Assembly: GCF_002113375.1 (NCBI RefSeq) | Contig: NZ_NEHO01000008.1 | Location: 1-41,368, forward strand | Reading direction: 5' to 3' | Origin: Pseudomonas sp. R37(2017) | Lineage (GTDB): Bacteria > Pseudomonadota > Gammaproteobacteria > Pseudomonadales > Pseudomonadaceae | Length of the DNA stretch: 41,368 nt | Shown: positions 7,209-18,646 of the stretch, piece by piece | How positions within the stretch are numbered: the stretch's first letter is position 1 | Layout of the letters: each line of letters opens with the position of its first letter | The notes under the pieces: generated by a model | Told to the model about the DNA's origin: nothing | The model's database searches: none | Seen by the model: only the letters and a program-made list of their open reading frames with translations | Program-made: the position numbers and the translations under genes

Positions 7209-8123
7209 TCAATTTTTATCCGATGAGCATTCGGCCGGGAATCGGGCGATCCAGTGTCTGGCAATCTCTTCGCGCCGGCAGATCCACACCGCGTCGTGGC
7301 CTTGCACGTAATCGAGAAAGCGCGCCAGCGCCATCGCACGGCCGGGGTGGCCACTGATCCGTCCATGCAGGCCGACGCTCATCATCTTCGGGTGTTGCGC
7401 GCCTTCCTGCCACAGCAGGTCGAACGCATCCTTGAGCAGCCGGAAGAAGTCTTCACCGCAGGCGAAACCATTGGGCAGCAGATAGCGTGCGTCGTTGTTG
7501 ACCAGTGTGTAGGGGATCACCAGGTGGGCGGGCGAGCCTGGGAGCCAATAGGGCAGGTCGTCGTTATAGGCGTCCGAGCTGTAGAGAAACCCACCTTCCT
7601 CACGCAACAGGCGGCGGGTGTTCTGGCTGACCCTGCCTGTGTACCAACCTGCGGGGCGTTTACCGCAGATCTGCTCGATCACGTCGAGGGTGAGGCGGAT
7701 ATGGCGCCGCTCCTGGTCTTCAGGCATGTCGCGATAGTCCAGCCAACGGTAGCCATGCCCGGCAATCTCATGCCCGGCAGCGCAGAGCGCATGGCCAATC
7801 GCCGGGGTGAGTTCCAGTGCCCGGCCGACGGCAAAGGCGGTCAGCGGCAAGCCCCGGGCGTTGAACAGCTCCAGAATGCGCCACACCCCTGCGCGTGATC
7901 CGTATTCGTACATGCCTTCGACGCTCAGGTCCGGTTCCCCCACACGTGGCGGGCGACCCGGTAGCTCGTGAAGCCAGGCCTCCGATTGTGCATCGCCATT
8001 GAGGATGCATGACTCCGCGCCTTCTTCGATGTTGAGTACGAACTGGACCGCGACGCGCGCCCCACCGGGCCATTGCGGATGGGGTGGGCAACCGCCATAA
8101 CCGACAAGGTCGCGCGCGGACAT
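7209..8123 (-). CDS. PuuE-type polysaccharide deacetylase family protein
   Basis: The 304-residue product has the NodB/polysaccharide deacetylase fold in the version seen in PuuE allantoinases and related amidohydrolases: the first motif is NIEEGAE (residues 31-37) rather than TFDDG, the metal His pair is in HEIAGHGYRW (H118, H123), and HGRISGHPGRA near the C-terminus matches the last conserved block. Family members hydrolyse C-N bonds in allantoin-like substrates; no purine genes are adjacent, so the substrate is open. The ATG at 8123 shares a base with the stop of the GNAT gene, so the two are an operon. It is probably cytoplasmic, since no signal peptide is seen. Confidence 0.8.
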   Translation of the reverse strand: MSARDLVGYGGCPPHPQWPGGARVAVQFVLNIEEGAESCILNGDAQSEAWLHELPGRPPRVGEPDLSVEGMYEYGSRAGVWRILELFNARGLPLTAFAVGRALELTPAIGHALCAAGHEIAGHGYRWLDYRDMPEDQERRHIRLTLDVIEQICGKRPAGWYTGRVSQNTRRLLREEGGFLYSSDAYNDDLPYWLPGSPAHLVIPYTLVNNDARYLLPNGFACGEDFFRLLKDAFDLLWQEGAQHPKMMSVGLHGRISGHPGRAMALARFLDYVQGHDAVWICRREEIARHWIARFPAECSSDKN

Positions 8124-8995
8124 CAGCCCAGCTCGAAGGTCGTGACGCCGAACACACGTTCGTGCGCGATCGCCGGAGGAGGGCCGAGGTACATGCGTGC
8201 GCAGCCGAACACCTCGGTCATGCCCTGTTGGTGCACGAGCGCCATCGCAGCGGGGTTGTTCTCCGGGGCATCGAGAAACAGCGGGCCACCCTGCGCAAAT
8301 TCCGCCAGGCGCGCGTAGAGGGCATTGGCTGCCAGGGCGTCATCGGCGAACAAGGGGCCGATCTTGCAGCCTTCCCGGCAGCGCCTGACGACGCCATAGC
8401 CGCTTAGCCTGCCATCGCGCCGGCAACCCAGGGCCAGCGCACCGGCCTGGGCTATCCACCCACTCAGGAAGATTGCGCGCGGGGCGGGGAAACAGCTGCG
8501 GTCGTAATCGACAACCTGATCGAACGGGAAGGTGGCCAACGGGATGATGTCCTGGTCGCCTGTCTGCGAGCTCGACGGGCGTTCGGTGGTCGTGGCAAGA
8601 AAACGCATGTTGCGATGGGAGAAGACGAAACCACCCTTGGCGTAGTAGTCCTGCATCGCGAAGACGCCGTCCATGCCGATGCTCGCGCCTGGGCGCAGGC
8701 GGGCGAGGAGACGTTCGCGACGTGCGTGCCAGAGGGTATTGCCCAGGCCTTGACCACGGTACTCAGGCCGAACGATGAAAAAACCCATGAAACCGAATTC
8801 GCCGCTGTAGGAGGTGATGGCACCGCCGCCGATCAATTCGTCGCCCTGGGTAGCCGCGATAAAGGCGGCAGGGTCCGTAGCCCAGAACAGCTCGGCATCG
8901 TGAAAGCCGGGGTTCCAACCCTCACGGGCAGCCCAGTCGACGAGCTCGTCCAGCTCGGGACGGGTCATGTTGCGTATGACCAGCTGGTTCGACAC
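8123..8995 (-). CDS. GNAT family N-acetyltransferase
   Basis: The 290-residue protein has an N-terminal GNAT domain with the acetyl-CoA loop in VRPEYRGQGLGNTLW (around residues 75-90) and a second C-terminal half (residues ~150-290) like the tandem domain of YitH-type acetyltransferases. The start is GTG at 8995, with GAGGAG nine bases before it. It overlaps the deacetylase-like gene by one base (TGATG), which suggests they act on the same compound, one adding and the other removing or modifying an amide. The substrate is unknown. Confidence 0.85.
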   Translation of the reverse strand: MSNQLVIRNMTRPELDELVDWAAREGWNPGFHDAELFWATDPAAFIAATQGDELIGGGAITSYSGEFGFMGFFIVRPEYRGQGLGNTLWHARRERLLARLRPGASIGMDGVFAMQDYYAKGGFVFSHRNMRFLATTTERPSSSQTGDQDIIPLATFPFDQVVDYDRSCFPAPRAIFLSGWIAQAGALALGCRRDGRLSGYGVVRRCREGCKIGPLFADDALAANALYARLAEFAQGGPLFLDAPENNPAAMALVHQQGMTEVFGCARMYLGPPPAIAHERVFGVTTFELG

Positions 8996-9084
8996 CGCGA
9001 AGCTCTCCTCAGTCGCACTCTGAACCCTTTCGGTATAGCTTCAACCCGCGTATTGATCCAGGCTGTCACGTCACCTGCAGGCGT

Positions 9085-9537
9085 TCACAGGGGCGCTTTC
9101 AAAAAGCGCTGTTCATGATCAGGATCAGGCAACAGGCAGGTGTCGTATTTGCCGAAAAGCCGATAACGATTGAGCGCAATGCGATCGTACGCCCAATCCA
9201 GAACCTTGCGAGGGAAGATGCGCAGCAGGTTCACGGGGCGCCAGCGTGCGGGCAACCGGGCAAAGATTTCGAAAAATGCTTGTGAACGCACCCAGTAGTG
9301 TCGGCCGCGGATCACCGCCATGGTGTCGAATTGATCAATGGGCATACCTGCCCACGCGAGCAGGGCCTGTCCCTCGGGTGACTGAACCGCCGCCAGGCGC
9401 AGGTGGCGCTGGCGGTCATGGCGAATCACGAACCTCACCCAGCCATTGCACAGCTTGCAGACACCGTCGAACAAGACCACCGTCTCGCCTGGTTCGAGCA
9501 GTGGAGCGGGTGTGGGGCGGATTTGCGAGGCTGGCAT
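9085..9537 (-). CDS. DCC family (DUF393) thiol-disulfide oxidoreductase-like protein
   Basis: The 150-residue protein shows the family signature DGVCKLCN (D24, C27, C30), the DxxCxxC motif that names the DCC family, followed by conserved blocks (RHDRQ, FARLPARWRPV). Members are predicted thioredoxin-fold redox proteins, but their substrates are not well known. It lies 89 bp upstream of the GNAT gene on the same strand and may be cotranscribed. The ATG at 9537 has no strong ribosome site; MPASQIRP before the core is poorly conserved in the family as I recall it, so a later start is possible. Confidence 0.85.
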   Translation of the reverse strand: MPASQIRPTPAPLLEPGETVVLFDGVCKLCNGWVRFVIRHDRQRHLRLAAVQSPEGQALLAWAGMPIDQFDTMAVIRGRHYWVRSQAFFEIFARLPARWRPVNLLRIFPRKVLDWAYDRIALNRYRLFGKYDTCLLPDPDHEQRFLKAPL

Positions 9538-9635
9538 GAGCGTGGGTCCAAGGGCGCCTGACAGTCCCTGATCATAACCGCGTGCCAGCGTTGAAAGTCG
9601 GCAGTTGGTCGATTGATTACGGTGCGACAGATCAA

Positions 9636-9757
9636 CCTGTAGGAGCGAGCAAGCTCGCGATGGACGTCAACGATAACGCGGGCATTCAGGCAGCACGCGT
9701 TATCGTTGACGTCCATCGCGACGGTGCGACGATTCGACATGCTCGCTCCTGCAGGGG
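9636..9757. repeat. REPIN 1 (two inverted REP sequences)
   Basis: CTGTAGGAGCGAGC on the left and GCTCGCTCCTGCAGG on the right are inverted around a spacer that contains a long inner palindrome (ACGTCAACGATAACGCG and its complement at 9664-9714). The pattern is the pseudomonad REP doublet. The element covers the stop codon of the EamA gene (9700-9702), so it supplies the protein's last residues. Confidence 0.85.
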
Positions 9758-10680
9758 ACCGCTATCTGGTGCCGCTTCGCCGCCCAGACGACTCCACCCA
9801 CCAACAGCACGATTGACGTCACCTCCATCAAGCCAGGCACCCGCTGGCTGAACAGAAAACCGTAGACACAGGCAAACAGCGTTTCGAACACGATCATCTG
9901 GCCGCTCAACGATGTGGCCATGCGACGCGAGCAGGCGTTCCACAGCCCATTGGCAACCCATGATCCACAGAGTGCCAGGAACAGGCAGACCCACAGCAGA
10001 GCCATCCAGCGGCTGTTTTCAAGCTGGGCGGGTACCAGGTTCGGGAACAGCATCAAGGCAGCGATGCCGAACACGACCGCCACGACACCCGTCACGATGC
10101 CCAGTAGTGTCGACCATTCGCTACTGTTGAAATGGCTTTGTTTGAGATAACGGGCATTGTGGGTCGCGTACCACGACCAACAGACCACACCGCTGATCCC
10201 GCAGGCCAGGCCCAGCAACTGGGAAAACAGCGAGGTGTTCGCCGCCTGCGCGCCTGAGTGTTCCAGGCTGACCGATACGATGCCCAGGAATACCAGCAAC
10301 AGGGGCAGCTTGAGCTTTGTCAGGGGCAGGGATCCGGCGTCGCCACGCCCCAGGAAGGTAATGGCAACCGGCATCATGCCGTTGATAAGGGCGGCGGCCG
10401 TCACCCCGCTCAGTTGTACGGAAGCGCCCAGCAGCGCGTAGTTCAGGATGTTCCCGGTGAATGAAAGGCGAAGCAGCATCAAGGCATCGCGACGCGTCAA
10501 CTGAGAGAGCAGGCGTGATGCAATCGGTAACGCCACGAGGAGCGAAATCAGCCCGTACAGCGCAAACCGCACACTGCTGATCAGCACGGCATTGAATTCC
10601 GGCAGCAACGATGGGGCGAGAATCACCCCTCCCCAGATGGCACCCGCCAAAATCGCAAATACAATCCCACTGTTCATCAT
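9700..10680 (-). CDS. EamA/DMT family transporter with REPIN-encoded C-terminus
   Basis: The 326-residue inner-membrane protein has about ten hydrophobic segments in two EamA halves (residues ~1-140 and ~150-300), typical of drug/metabolite exporters. The last ~18 residues (from about PCRSEHVESSH to DGRQR) are encoded inside REPIN 1, so the native stop was probably replaced when the element inserted. The start is one of two adjacent ATG codons at 10680. It is transcribed divergently from the LysR gene at 10828, which is the likely regulator. The substrate is unknown; EamA proteins of this type export amino acids or metabolites. Confidence 0.85.
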   Translation of the reverse strand: MMNSGIVFAILAGAIWGGVILAPSLLPEFNAVLISSVRFALYGLISLLVALPIASRLLSQLTRRDALMLLRLSFTGNILNYALLGASVQLSGVTAAALINGMMPVAITFLGRGDAGSLPLTKLKLPLLLVFLGIVSVSLEHSGAQAANTSLFSQLLGLACGISGVVCWSWYATHNARYLKQSHFNSSEWSTLLGIVTGVVAVVFGIAALMLFPNLVPAQLENSRWMALLWVCLFLALCGSWVANGLWNACSRRMATSLSGQMIVFETLFACVYGFLFSQRVPGLMEVTSIVLLVGGVVWAAKRHQIAVPCRSEHVESSHRRDGRQR

Positions 10681-10827
10681 CTCGGCTCTGACAGGCTGTT
10701 TAGCGGCATTCTAGCCATGGTATACAAGCGCCACCTGCGATAAATAGTTGGCCACCCATTCCGCTGCGGAATATCGGGTCGCAATCACCCCCTCAGGAGA
10801 ACCCACATTAACCGTTACCTGCGTACC

Positions 10828-11706
10828 TTGCCCCCATTGGAAACCCTGATCACATTCGAGGCCGTGGGACGACATGCCAGTTTCACGGGTGCTGCAGGCG
10901 AGCTGTTTCTGACCCAGAGCGCCGTGAGCAAACAGATGCGCCAGCTCGAGGACTGCATGGGCGTCCCGCTCTTCGAGCGCAAACCGAGGGGAGTCAAGTT
11001 GACCAGCGCAGGGGATGAACTGCTGATGACAGTCAACGTGCTTCTCTCCACGATGTACCAAAGCGTCACGCGAATTCGCAATGTCCACCAATCCAACGCC
11101 GTCTCGGTGCTGGCGACCCATGCCCTGGCCCAGTTCTGGCTGTTCCCGAAACTGATCGAGTTCAACAAGGCCTATCCCGATATCGCCGTGCACGTTCACG
11201 CGATCAACGAATTCGATGAGGCCAGCCTCAATGATTTCGACGTGGGCATTCTCTATGGTTCTGGCGAATGGCCCTCACTGGACAGCGATTTCCTGCTGCC
11301 GGAAATCGTCTATGCCGTGGCTCATCCTTCGTTGGATGTTTCGGGGATCAAGACCCTGGAGCAATTGGCGCAGGCCAACCTGGTGCAGATCGACACGTGC
11401 GCCTGGCAGTGTCTGGACTGGCATCAATGGTTTGGCCACTTTGGCATCGACTACACACCGCGGGACAAGGCCCCGGTCTTCAACCAGCTGACATTGGCTT
11501 ATCGGGCCGTTCAGCAAGGCATGGGCATCGGCCTGGCCTGGACGTTCATGGCTGACGAAGCGCTGGCCAAGGGAGAATTGCAGCGGGTTGCGCCTTTCGA
11601 GTGCGTGACGGGCAAAGGCGAGTTCCTGGTGTCGCTCAAGCATCGCAAGCGTTCCGCCGCTGCCGAGATATTTCGGCAGTGGCTCCTGGGATCTATGGGC
11701 GACTGA
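10828..11706 (+). CDS. LysR family transcriptional regulator (GcvA-like)
   Basis: The N-terminal winged HTH (FEAVGRHASFTGAAGELFLTQSAVSKQMRQLE) and the effector domain of about 200 residues are typical of the GcvA/AmpR-like branch. The coordinate given uses TTG at 10828. The frame is open upstream, and ATT at 10807 with AGGAGA six bases before it would give the usual longer N-terminus (xNRYLRTLPPLE); no ATG or GTG is available in that stretch. The gene is divergent from the EamA exporter (start 10680) and probably controls it. A strong terminator follows at 11725. Confidence 0.85.
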   Translation: MPPLETLITFEAVGRHASFTGAAGELFLTQSAVSKQMRQLEDCMGVPLFERKPRGVKLTSAGDELLMTVNVLLSTMYQSVTRIRNVHQSNAVSVLATHALAQFWLFPKLIEFNKAYPDIAVHVHAINEFDEASLNDFDVGILYGSGEWPSLDSDFLLPEIVYAVAHPSLDVSGIKTLEQLAQANLVQIDTCAWQCLDWHQWFGHFGIDYTPRDKAPVFNQLTLAYRAVQQGMGIGLAWTFMADEALAKGELQRVAPFECVTGKGEFLVSLKHRKRSAAAEIFRQWLLGSMGD

Positions 11707-11724
11707 CCTGCCAATGCGTCATCG

Positions 11725-11770
11725 ACCCAAAGCCGACTGGAATGAGAGGCGGCTTTGGGTTTGCGTTTGA
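11725..11770 (+). terminator. Intrinsic terminator after the LysR gene
   Basis: Eleven-base arms ACCCAAAGCCG (11725-11735) and CGGCTTTGGGT (11750-11760) enclose a 14-base loop, then TTGCGTTTGA follows. It lies 19 bp after the LysR stop and just before the stop of the convergent multicopper oxidase gene. Confidence 0.75.
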
Positions 11771-11779
11771 TAGACGACG

Positions 11780-14656
<2,877 letters not shown>

Positions 14657-14996
14657 CGCAAACACCTCTGGCAGGTTCGGCGGGGCGAGTGGCAATACGT
14701 GGGCAACGAGCCACTGCTTCCAGCCCGGCTGGCGAAACGTTTGATTGATTTCGTGCCGGGATGCGGGCGATGCATATTTCCTGCCGAAAGTGACAGGAGG
14801 TGGCTAATGGCTCTACGCCATGTTTCCCTTGTCAGTTGGCTTCAGGCAGACGCAGGAGAAGCCAGGATGAAAGCCTCGATGTCGGGGAATATCCCCCAAT
14901 ACAGGGGGCGATTTGGGGCAACGAGGAGTGGCCATCTTTAAAGGTTTCGATGGCCGATTACAGGCTGTCGTGGCCGGCAGACAAAACCGCAACGCA
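14657..14996. other. 340-bp region upstream of the multicopper oxidase
   Basis: The region between the oxidase start and the stop of the RpiR gene has no established gene. It contains the palindrome at 14884-14896, about 230 bp upstream of the oxidase start. On the plus strand there is a 44-codon open frame (14807-14941) with AGGAGG six bases before its ATG; its product has no recognisable feature. Confidence 0.5.
14884..14896. promoter_or_regulatory. Palindrome GGGG-AATAT-CCCC upstream of the multicopper oxidase
   Basis: This 13-bp inverted repeat matches GGG-N7-CCC and shares the AT-rich core with the sites at 576-590 and 4048-4064, although its inner bases are G/C rather than A/T. It lies far upstream of the oxidase start, so a long leader or activation from a distance would be needed. 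It is a candidate site of the same regulator. Confidence 0.4.
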
Positions 14997-15905
14997 TCAC
15001 TTTTTCGCCGGTTTACCGCTGGCAGGGATATGCAGGTACGACATCACGCTTTCAGTCAGTTCGGTCGCCAGTTTGACCGCCTCTTTGTTGCGCGCCATCA
15101 CACCGGCGACCAGGCCTTCGATCAGGGCCAGCATGGCGATGTTGGAACTGGTCAGCACCGGGTGATCGCAAGGCGCGAACAGTGTGTGCTCGGCAATGCC
15201 GGTGAGCGGCGAGGCGGGTGAGTCGGTAATCGCCAGCACCGATGCGCCGCGCTCATTGGCGAAGCGAGCCAGTTGCAGGGTGTCGAGGGAGTAGCGGGGC
15301 AGGGAGATTGCCAGCAGCACGTCTCGATCGGTGATCGCGGCCAGTCGATACGCGGCATTTTCGTTGCCGCCCTCCATGCTGATGGCCGTGGCGTCCGCAC
15401 AGAAAGGCATCAGGGTCGAGGCGGCGAGGCCGGCGAAGTAGACACTGTTGCCAAAGCCCAGGATGTAGATTTTGCGCGCTTCGGTCAGGCGAGTGACGAA
15501 GGCTTCGAAGGTGTCGGCGTGGTTGTTGGTCGTTGCCGTGGCCAGGTTGCTGCTGGCGCTCTGGAGTTGCTCATGCAGGCCAAACGCGCCGCCCGGGCGA
15601 TGGGCAAGCTCGTTGCGCAGTTTGTCCACCGGCGAGACCATCTGCTGCAACGTTGCGACCAGCTCGGCCTTCATGCCGCTGTAGCCACCGAGGTCCAGCG
15701 CTTTGGCCAGGCGGTTGACGGCGGCAGGTGAGGTCAATGTTTCGAGGGCCATCTCTTCGATGGTCAGCGTCGCGGCCTTGAGCGGATGACGCAAGATAAA
15801 GTCCGCCACCTTGCGCAGTGACGGCGGCAGTTCGGAAACGATTTCCGTGAGTTTGCGCATGACCGGCGCGGCATAGACGGTGGTGTCTTTCGATGGGGTG
15901 GGCAT
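14997..15905 (-). CDS. MurR/RpiR family transcriptional regulator
   Basis: The 302-residue protein has the RpiR N-terminal HTH (residues ~15-85, with LTIEEMALETLTSPAAVNRL as the recognition region) and a C-terminal SIS domain (YILGFGNSVYFAGLAA and ISLPRYSLDT) that binds phosphosugars in related proteins. It is the last gene of the minus-strand transport and catabolic region and probably controls it. It is separated from the ATPase gene by a long hairpin (15951-16000). RpiR regulators are linked with sugar, inositol and, in pseudomonads, amino-acid-derived compounds, so the effector may be an intermediate of this pathway. Confidence 0.9.
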   Translation of the reverse strand: MPTPSKDTTVYAAPVMRKLTEIVSELPPSLRKVADFILRHPLKAATLTIEEMALETLTSPAAVNRLAKALDLGGYSGMKAELVATLQQMVSPVDKLRNELAHRPGGAFGLHEQLQSASSNLATATTNNHADTFEAFVTRLTEARKIYILGFGNSVYFAGLAASTLMPFCADATAISMEGGNENAAYRLAAITDRDVLLAISLPRYSLDTLQLARFANERGASVLAITDSPASPLTGIAEHTLFAPCDHPVLTSSNIAMLALIEGLVAGVMARNKEAVKLATELTESVMSYLHIPASGKPAKK

Positions 15906-15950
15906 ATCCGGCTCAACGGTTCCTGAAGGTGAGGGCAGGGCTGTGCCTGA

Positions 15951-16000
15951 TGCCCTGACAAGGTTGGCTGGAGTGTATCCGAAGCCAACCTGTCAGGGCA
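15951..16000. repeat. 18-bp inverted repeat between the ATPase and RpiR genes
   Basis: TGCCCTGACAAGGTTGGCT (15951-15969) pairs with AGCCAACCTGTCAGGGCA (15983-16000) with a single bulged A and a 13-base loop. There is no T-tract on the minus strand, so it is not a canonical terminator. It may stabilise the upstream transporter mRNA or reduce read-through into the regulator gene. Confidence 0.75.
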
Positions 16001-16030
16001 GCGCCGAGCAGTGGACGGGGAGCGGCGGTG

Positions 16031-16795
16031 TTACTTCAAGCTCCCGGCCAGAAACTGCTGGAGGCGTTCGGACTGCGGGTTGACCAGCACCTCGCGCGGG
16101 TCGCCGCGCTCCTGGACAACGCCTTTGTGCAGGAACACCAGTTGGTTGGACACTTCGCGGGCAAAGCCCATTTCGTGAGTCACCACCACCATGGTGCGAC
16201 CTTCCTGTGCCAGGTCCTGCATGACTTTAAGCACTTCACCGACCAGTTCGGGGTCGAGCGCGGATGTCGGCTCATCGAACAGCATCACTTGCGGCTCCAT
16301 CGCCAATGCGCGGGCAATGGCCACGCGCTGCTGCTCGCCACCGGACATATGCGCCGGCCAGGCGTTCATGCGGTGTGCCACACCGACTTTGTTCAGATAG
16401 TGCTCGGCCTTTTCCCGTGCCACTTTCTTGCACAGGCCCAGCACATGCACCGGCGCTTCCATGACGTTTTCCAGGGCGCTCATGTGCGACCAGAGGTTGA
16501 AGTGTTGAAACACCATCGACAGTTGCGAGCGCATGCGTTGCAACTGCCTGGGTTCGGCGGCCTTCAGCCCGCCAGCCTTGTTGGCCACCAGCTTGAGCGG
16601 TTCGCCATTGAGCACGATGTTGCCTGCATTGGGTTGCTCCAGCAGGTTGATGCAGCGCAAGAACGTGCTTTTGCCAGAGCCGCTGGAACCGATGATGCTG
16701 ATCACGTCACCGGCCTGTGCCTGCAGGGACACGCCCTTGAGCACCTGGTGCGCGCCGTAACTTTTATGCAGGTCCTGAACTTCAAGTTTGTACAT
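16031..16795 (-). CDS. Polar amino-acid ABC transporter ATP-binding protein
   Basis: The 254-residue ATPase has Walker A (GSSGSGKST), Q-loop (MVFQHFNLW), signature (MSGGEQQR), Walker B ([14 protein letters not shown]) and switch His (VVTHEMGFA), all of the HisP/GlnQ type. It energises the permease pair encoded at 17936-19336. The gene is 18 bp after the M14 gene and follows AGAGAG. No C-terminal regulatory domain is present. Confidence 0.92.
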   Translation of the reverse strand: MYKLEVQDLHKSYGAHQVLKGVSLQAQAGDVISIIGSSGSGKSTFLRCINLLEQPNAGNIVLNGEPLKLVANKAGGLKAAEPRQLQRMRSQLSMVFQHFNLWSHMSALENVMEAPVHVLGLCKKVAREKAEHYLNKVGVAHRMNAWPAHMSGGEQQRVAIARALAMEPQVMLFDEPTSALDPELVGEVLKVMQDLAQEGRTMVVVTHEMGFAREVSNQLVFLHKGVVQERGDPREVLVNPQSERLQQFLAGSLK

Positions 16796-16813
16796 GGTTT
16801 GAACTCTCTGGAA

Positions 16814-17926
16814 TCAGTCGCTGAGCAAGCGACCCTGGCGAATGGGGGTGGAGCCGGCGACCTTGGCCAGCCACAATCCAGGCTGGGCAAAGCGCAGCCG
16901 TTCGCGGGCATAGAGAATGCCGTCGGTGCTGGCGCGCACCACGCTATGGCGGTCGGTCAGCGGGTCGATGACCTCGAACAGCGGATCGCCGACCTTGACC
17001 TGGGCGCCCAGCGGTTGCAGAAAACTCACCACGCCCGGATGGGGCGCACAGGCGTACTGCGCGCCAGCGAATGGCATGGCCTGGCAATGGCTCGGCGGTG
17101 CCGCTGGCCAGTCACCGCTGATCAGGCCCTGGTCGGCGAGATAGCCGAGAATGGCTTGGGCGCTGTCGGCGCATTGCTCGCGCTCGGTGTCCGCCATGCC
17201 CCGCAATTCGATGGTGGTGGCCGTGCAGGCCAGGGGAATATTGGCTTCGGGAAACAGTTCGGCCAGGCGTAGCCATGCGATGGCACAGGCTTCGTCGAAG
17301 GCGCTGCCGCCCGCATCTTCGGCCAGCAGCGTGACCCCGGCACCGAGGCGAGCGGCCAGCGACTGCAAGCGTGGCCAGTGCTGCGGCATCGCATACAACA
17401 GCATGATCGATTCGAAATCGCAGTGCAGGTCCAGCACCACATCGGCGTCACAGGCATGTTGCAGCAACAGGCGGCGCAGGCCGTCGAGTTCCGAGTCTGG
17501 CGCTGGCATGGCGGCAAGGGCTTCGCCCATGGCGCGGCGGATGAGTGCGATGTTGGCGTCGGCATCGTCTGTCAGTCGGCCTTCGAGCAGCGGTGCAACC
17601 GCATCGGCCAACACCGGAAAGTCGCGATTGAAGTTCTTGCCGCTGGAAAACTCGAAGCGCCCTTGATGGGTCGCCTGGAACATCTGGGCGATACCGATCG
17701 GATTGGCCATTGGCACCAACTCGATCACCCCGGTCAGGCGGCCTTGTGCTTCCAGTTCCAGAAGGCGGCGCTTGAGTTCGACGGCGACGCGCATCCCCGG
17801 CAACTCATCGGCATGCAGGGACGCCTGGATGTAGGCCTTGCGTGGCCCGCTGCCAAAACGAAACAGCGACAGTGTCCGTTCGGTGCCCGAGGCACTCCAC
17901 GGCAACAGATATTGAATGTGCTCCAT
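16814..17926 (-). CDS. M14-type succinylglutamate desuccinylase/aspartoacylase family protein
   Basis: The 370-residue protein carries the zinc ligands of this family: HADE (H38, E41) and the third His in DLHCD (H168), with the substrate-binding NFNRDF block (~98-103). The C-terminal ~100 residues form a beta-rich domain (HPGVVSFLQPLGAQVKVGDPLFEV). Members remove N-acyl groups from amino acids or trim similar amides. It lies inside the transporter operon between permease (9 bp away) and ATPase (18 bp away), so it very probably acts on the imported compound. AAGGAG precedes the ATG. Confidence 0.88.
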   Translation of the reverse strand: MEHIQYLLPWSASGTERTLSLFRFGSGPRKAYIQASLHADELPGMRVAVELKRRLLELEAQGRLTGVIELVPMANPIGIAQMFQATHQGRFEFSSGKNFNRDFPVLADAVAPLLEGRLTDDADANIALIRRAMGEALAAMPAPDSELDGLRRLLLQHACDADVVLDLHCDFESIMLLYAMPQHWPRLQSLAARLGAGVTLLAEDAGGSAFDEACAIAWLRLAELFPEANIPLACTATTIELRGMADTEREQCADSAQAILGYLADQGLISGDWPAAPPSHCQAMPFAGAQYACAPHPGVVSFLQPLGAQVKVGDPLFEVIDPLTDRHSVVRASTDGILYARERLRFAQPGLWLAKVAGSTPIRQGRLLSD

Positions 17927-17935
17927 GGCAGCTCC

Positions 17936-18634
17936 TTAGTGCTTGCGCGGTGCCAGGTACGCCAGCCAGCGGCGCTCGGCCAGCTTGAACAGACGCACCA
18001 GAATGAAGGTCAGGGCGAGGTAGATAAGCCCGGCGGTGATGAACGCCTCGAATGGCAGGTAGAACCGTGAACTGATCGTGCGTGCGGCCCCGGTGATGTC
18101 GACGAGGGTGACGATGGAAGCCAGGCTGGTGGTTTGCAGCATCATCAGCACTTCGTTGCTGTACTGCGGCAATGCCCGGCGCAAGGCCGACGGAAGGAGA
18201 ATGCGGCGGTACAGGGTCAGGCGTGACATGCCCATGGCCCTGGCCGCTTCGATCTCGCCAGGGTGGGTGGATTTCAGACTGCCGGCCAGCAGTTCCGCGC
18301 TATAGGCACTGGTGTTGATCGCGAACGCCAGGCAGGCGCAAAAGGTGGCGCTGGAGAGGTAAGGCCAGAGCATGCTTTGGCGCACGGCTTCGAACTGCGC
18401 CAGGCCGTAGTAGATCAGGAACAATTGCACCAGCATCGGCGTGCCGCGAATCACGTAGGTATAGAGCCAGGCCGGGAAGTTGATCAGCGGCGAGCGCGAC
18501 ACCCGCATCAGCGCCAGGGGAATCGCCAATACCAGGCCCAGGGCCAGGGAAATGAGCAGGACTTTGAGGGTCAACAAGGCGCCATTGAAGTACAGCGGCA
18601 GGTTTTCCCAGATCAGGTTGTAGTCGAGAATCAT
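17936..18634 (-). CDS. Polar amino-acid ABC transporter permease (HisM-like)
   Basis: The 232-residue inner-membrane protein has about five membrane segments and the EAA loop (EIEAARAMGMSRLTLYRRILLP) that contacts the ATPase. It pairs with the permease at 18647-19336, from which it is separated by 12 bp. AGGGGAAG precedes the ATG at 18634. Confidence 0.92.
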   Translation of the reverse strand: MILDYNLIWENLPLYFNGALLTLKVLLISLALGLVLAIPLALMRVSRSPLINFPAWLYTYVIRGTPMLVQLFLIYYGLAQFEAVRQSMLWPYLSSATFCACLAFAINTSAYSAELLAGSLKSTHPGEIEAARAMGMSRLTLYRRILLPSALRRALPQYSNEVLMMLQTTSLASIVTLVDITGAARTISSRFYLPFEAFITAGLIYLALTFILVRLFKLAERRWLAYLAPRKH

Positions 18635-18646
18635 CGGTGCTTCCCC

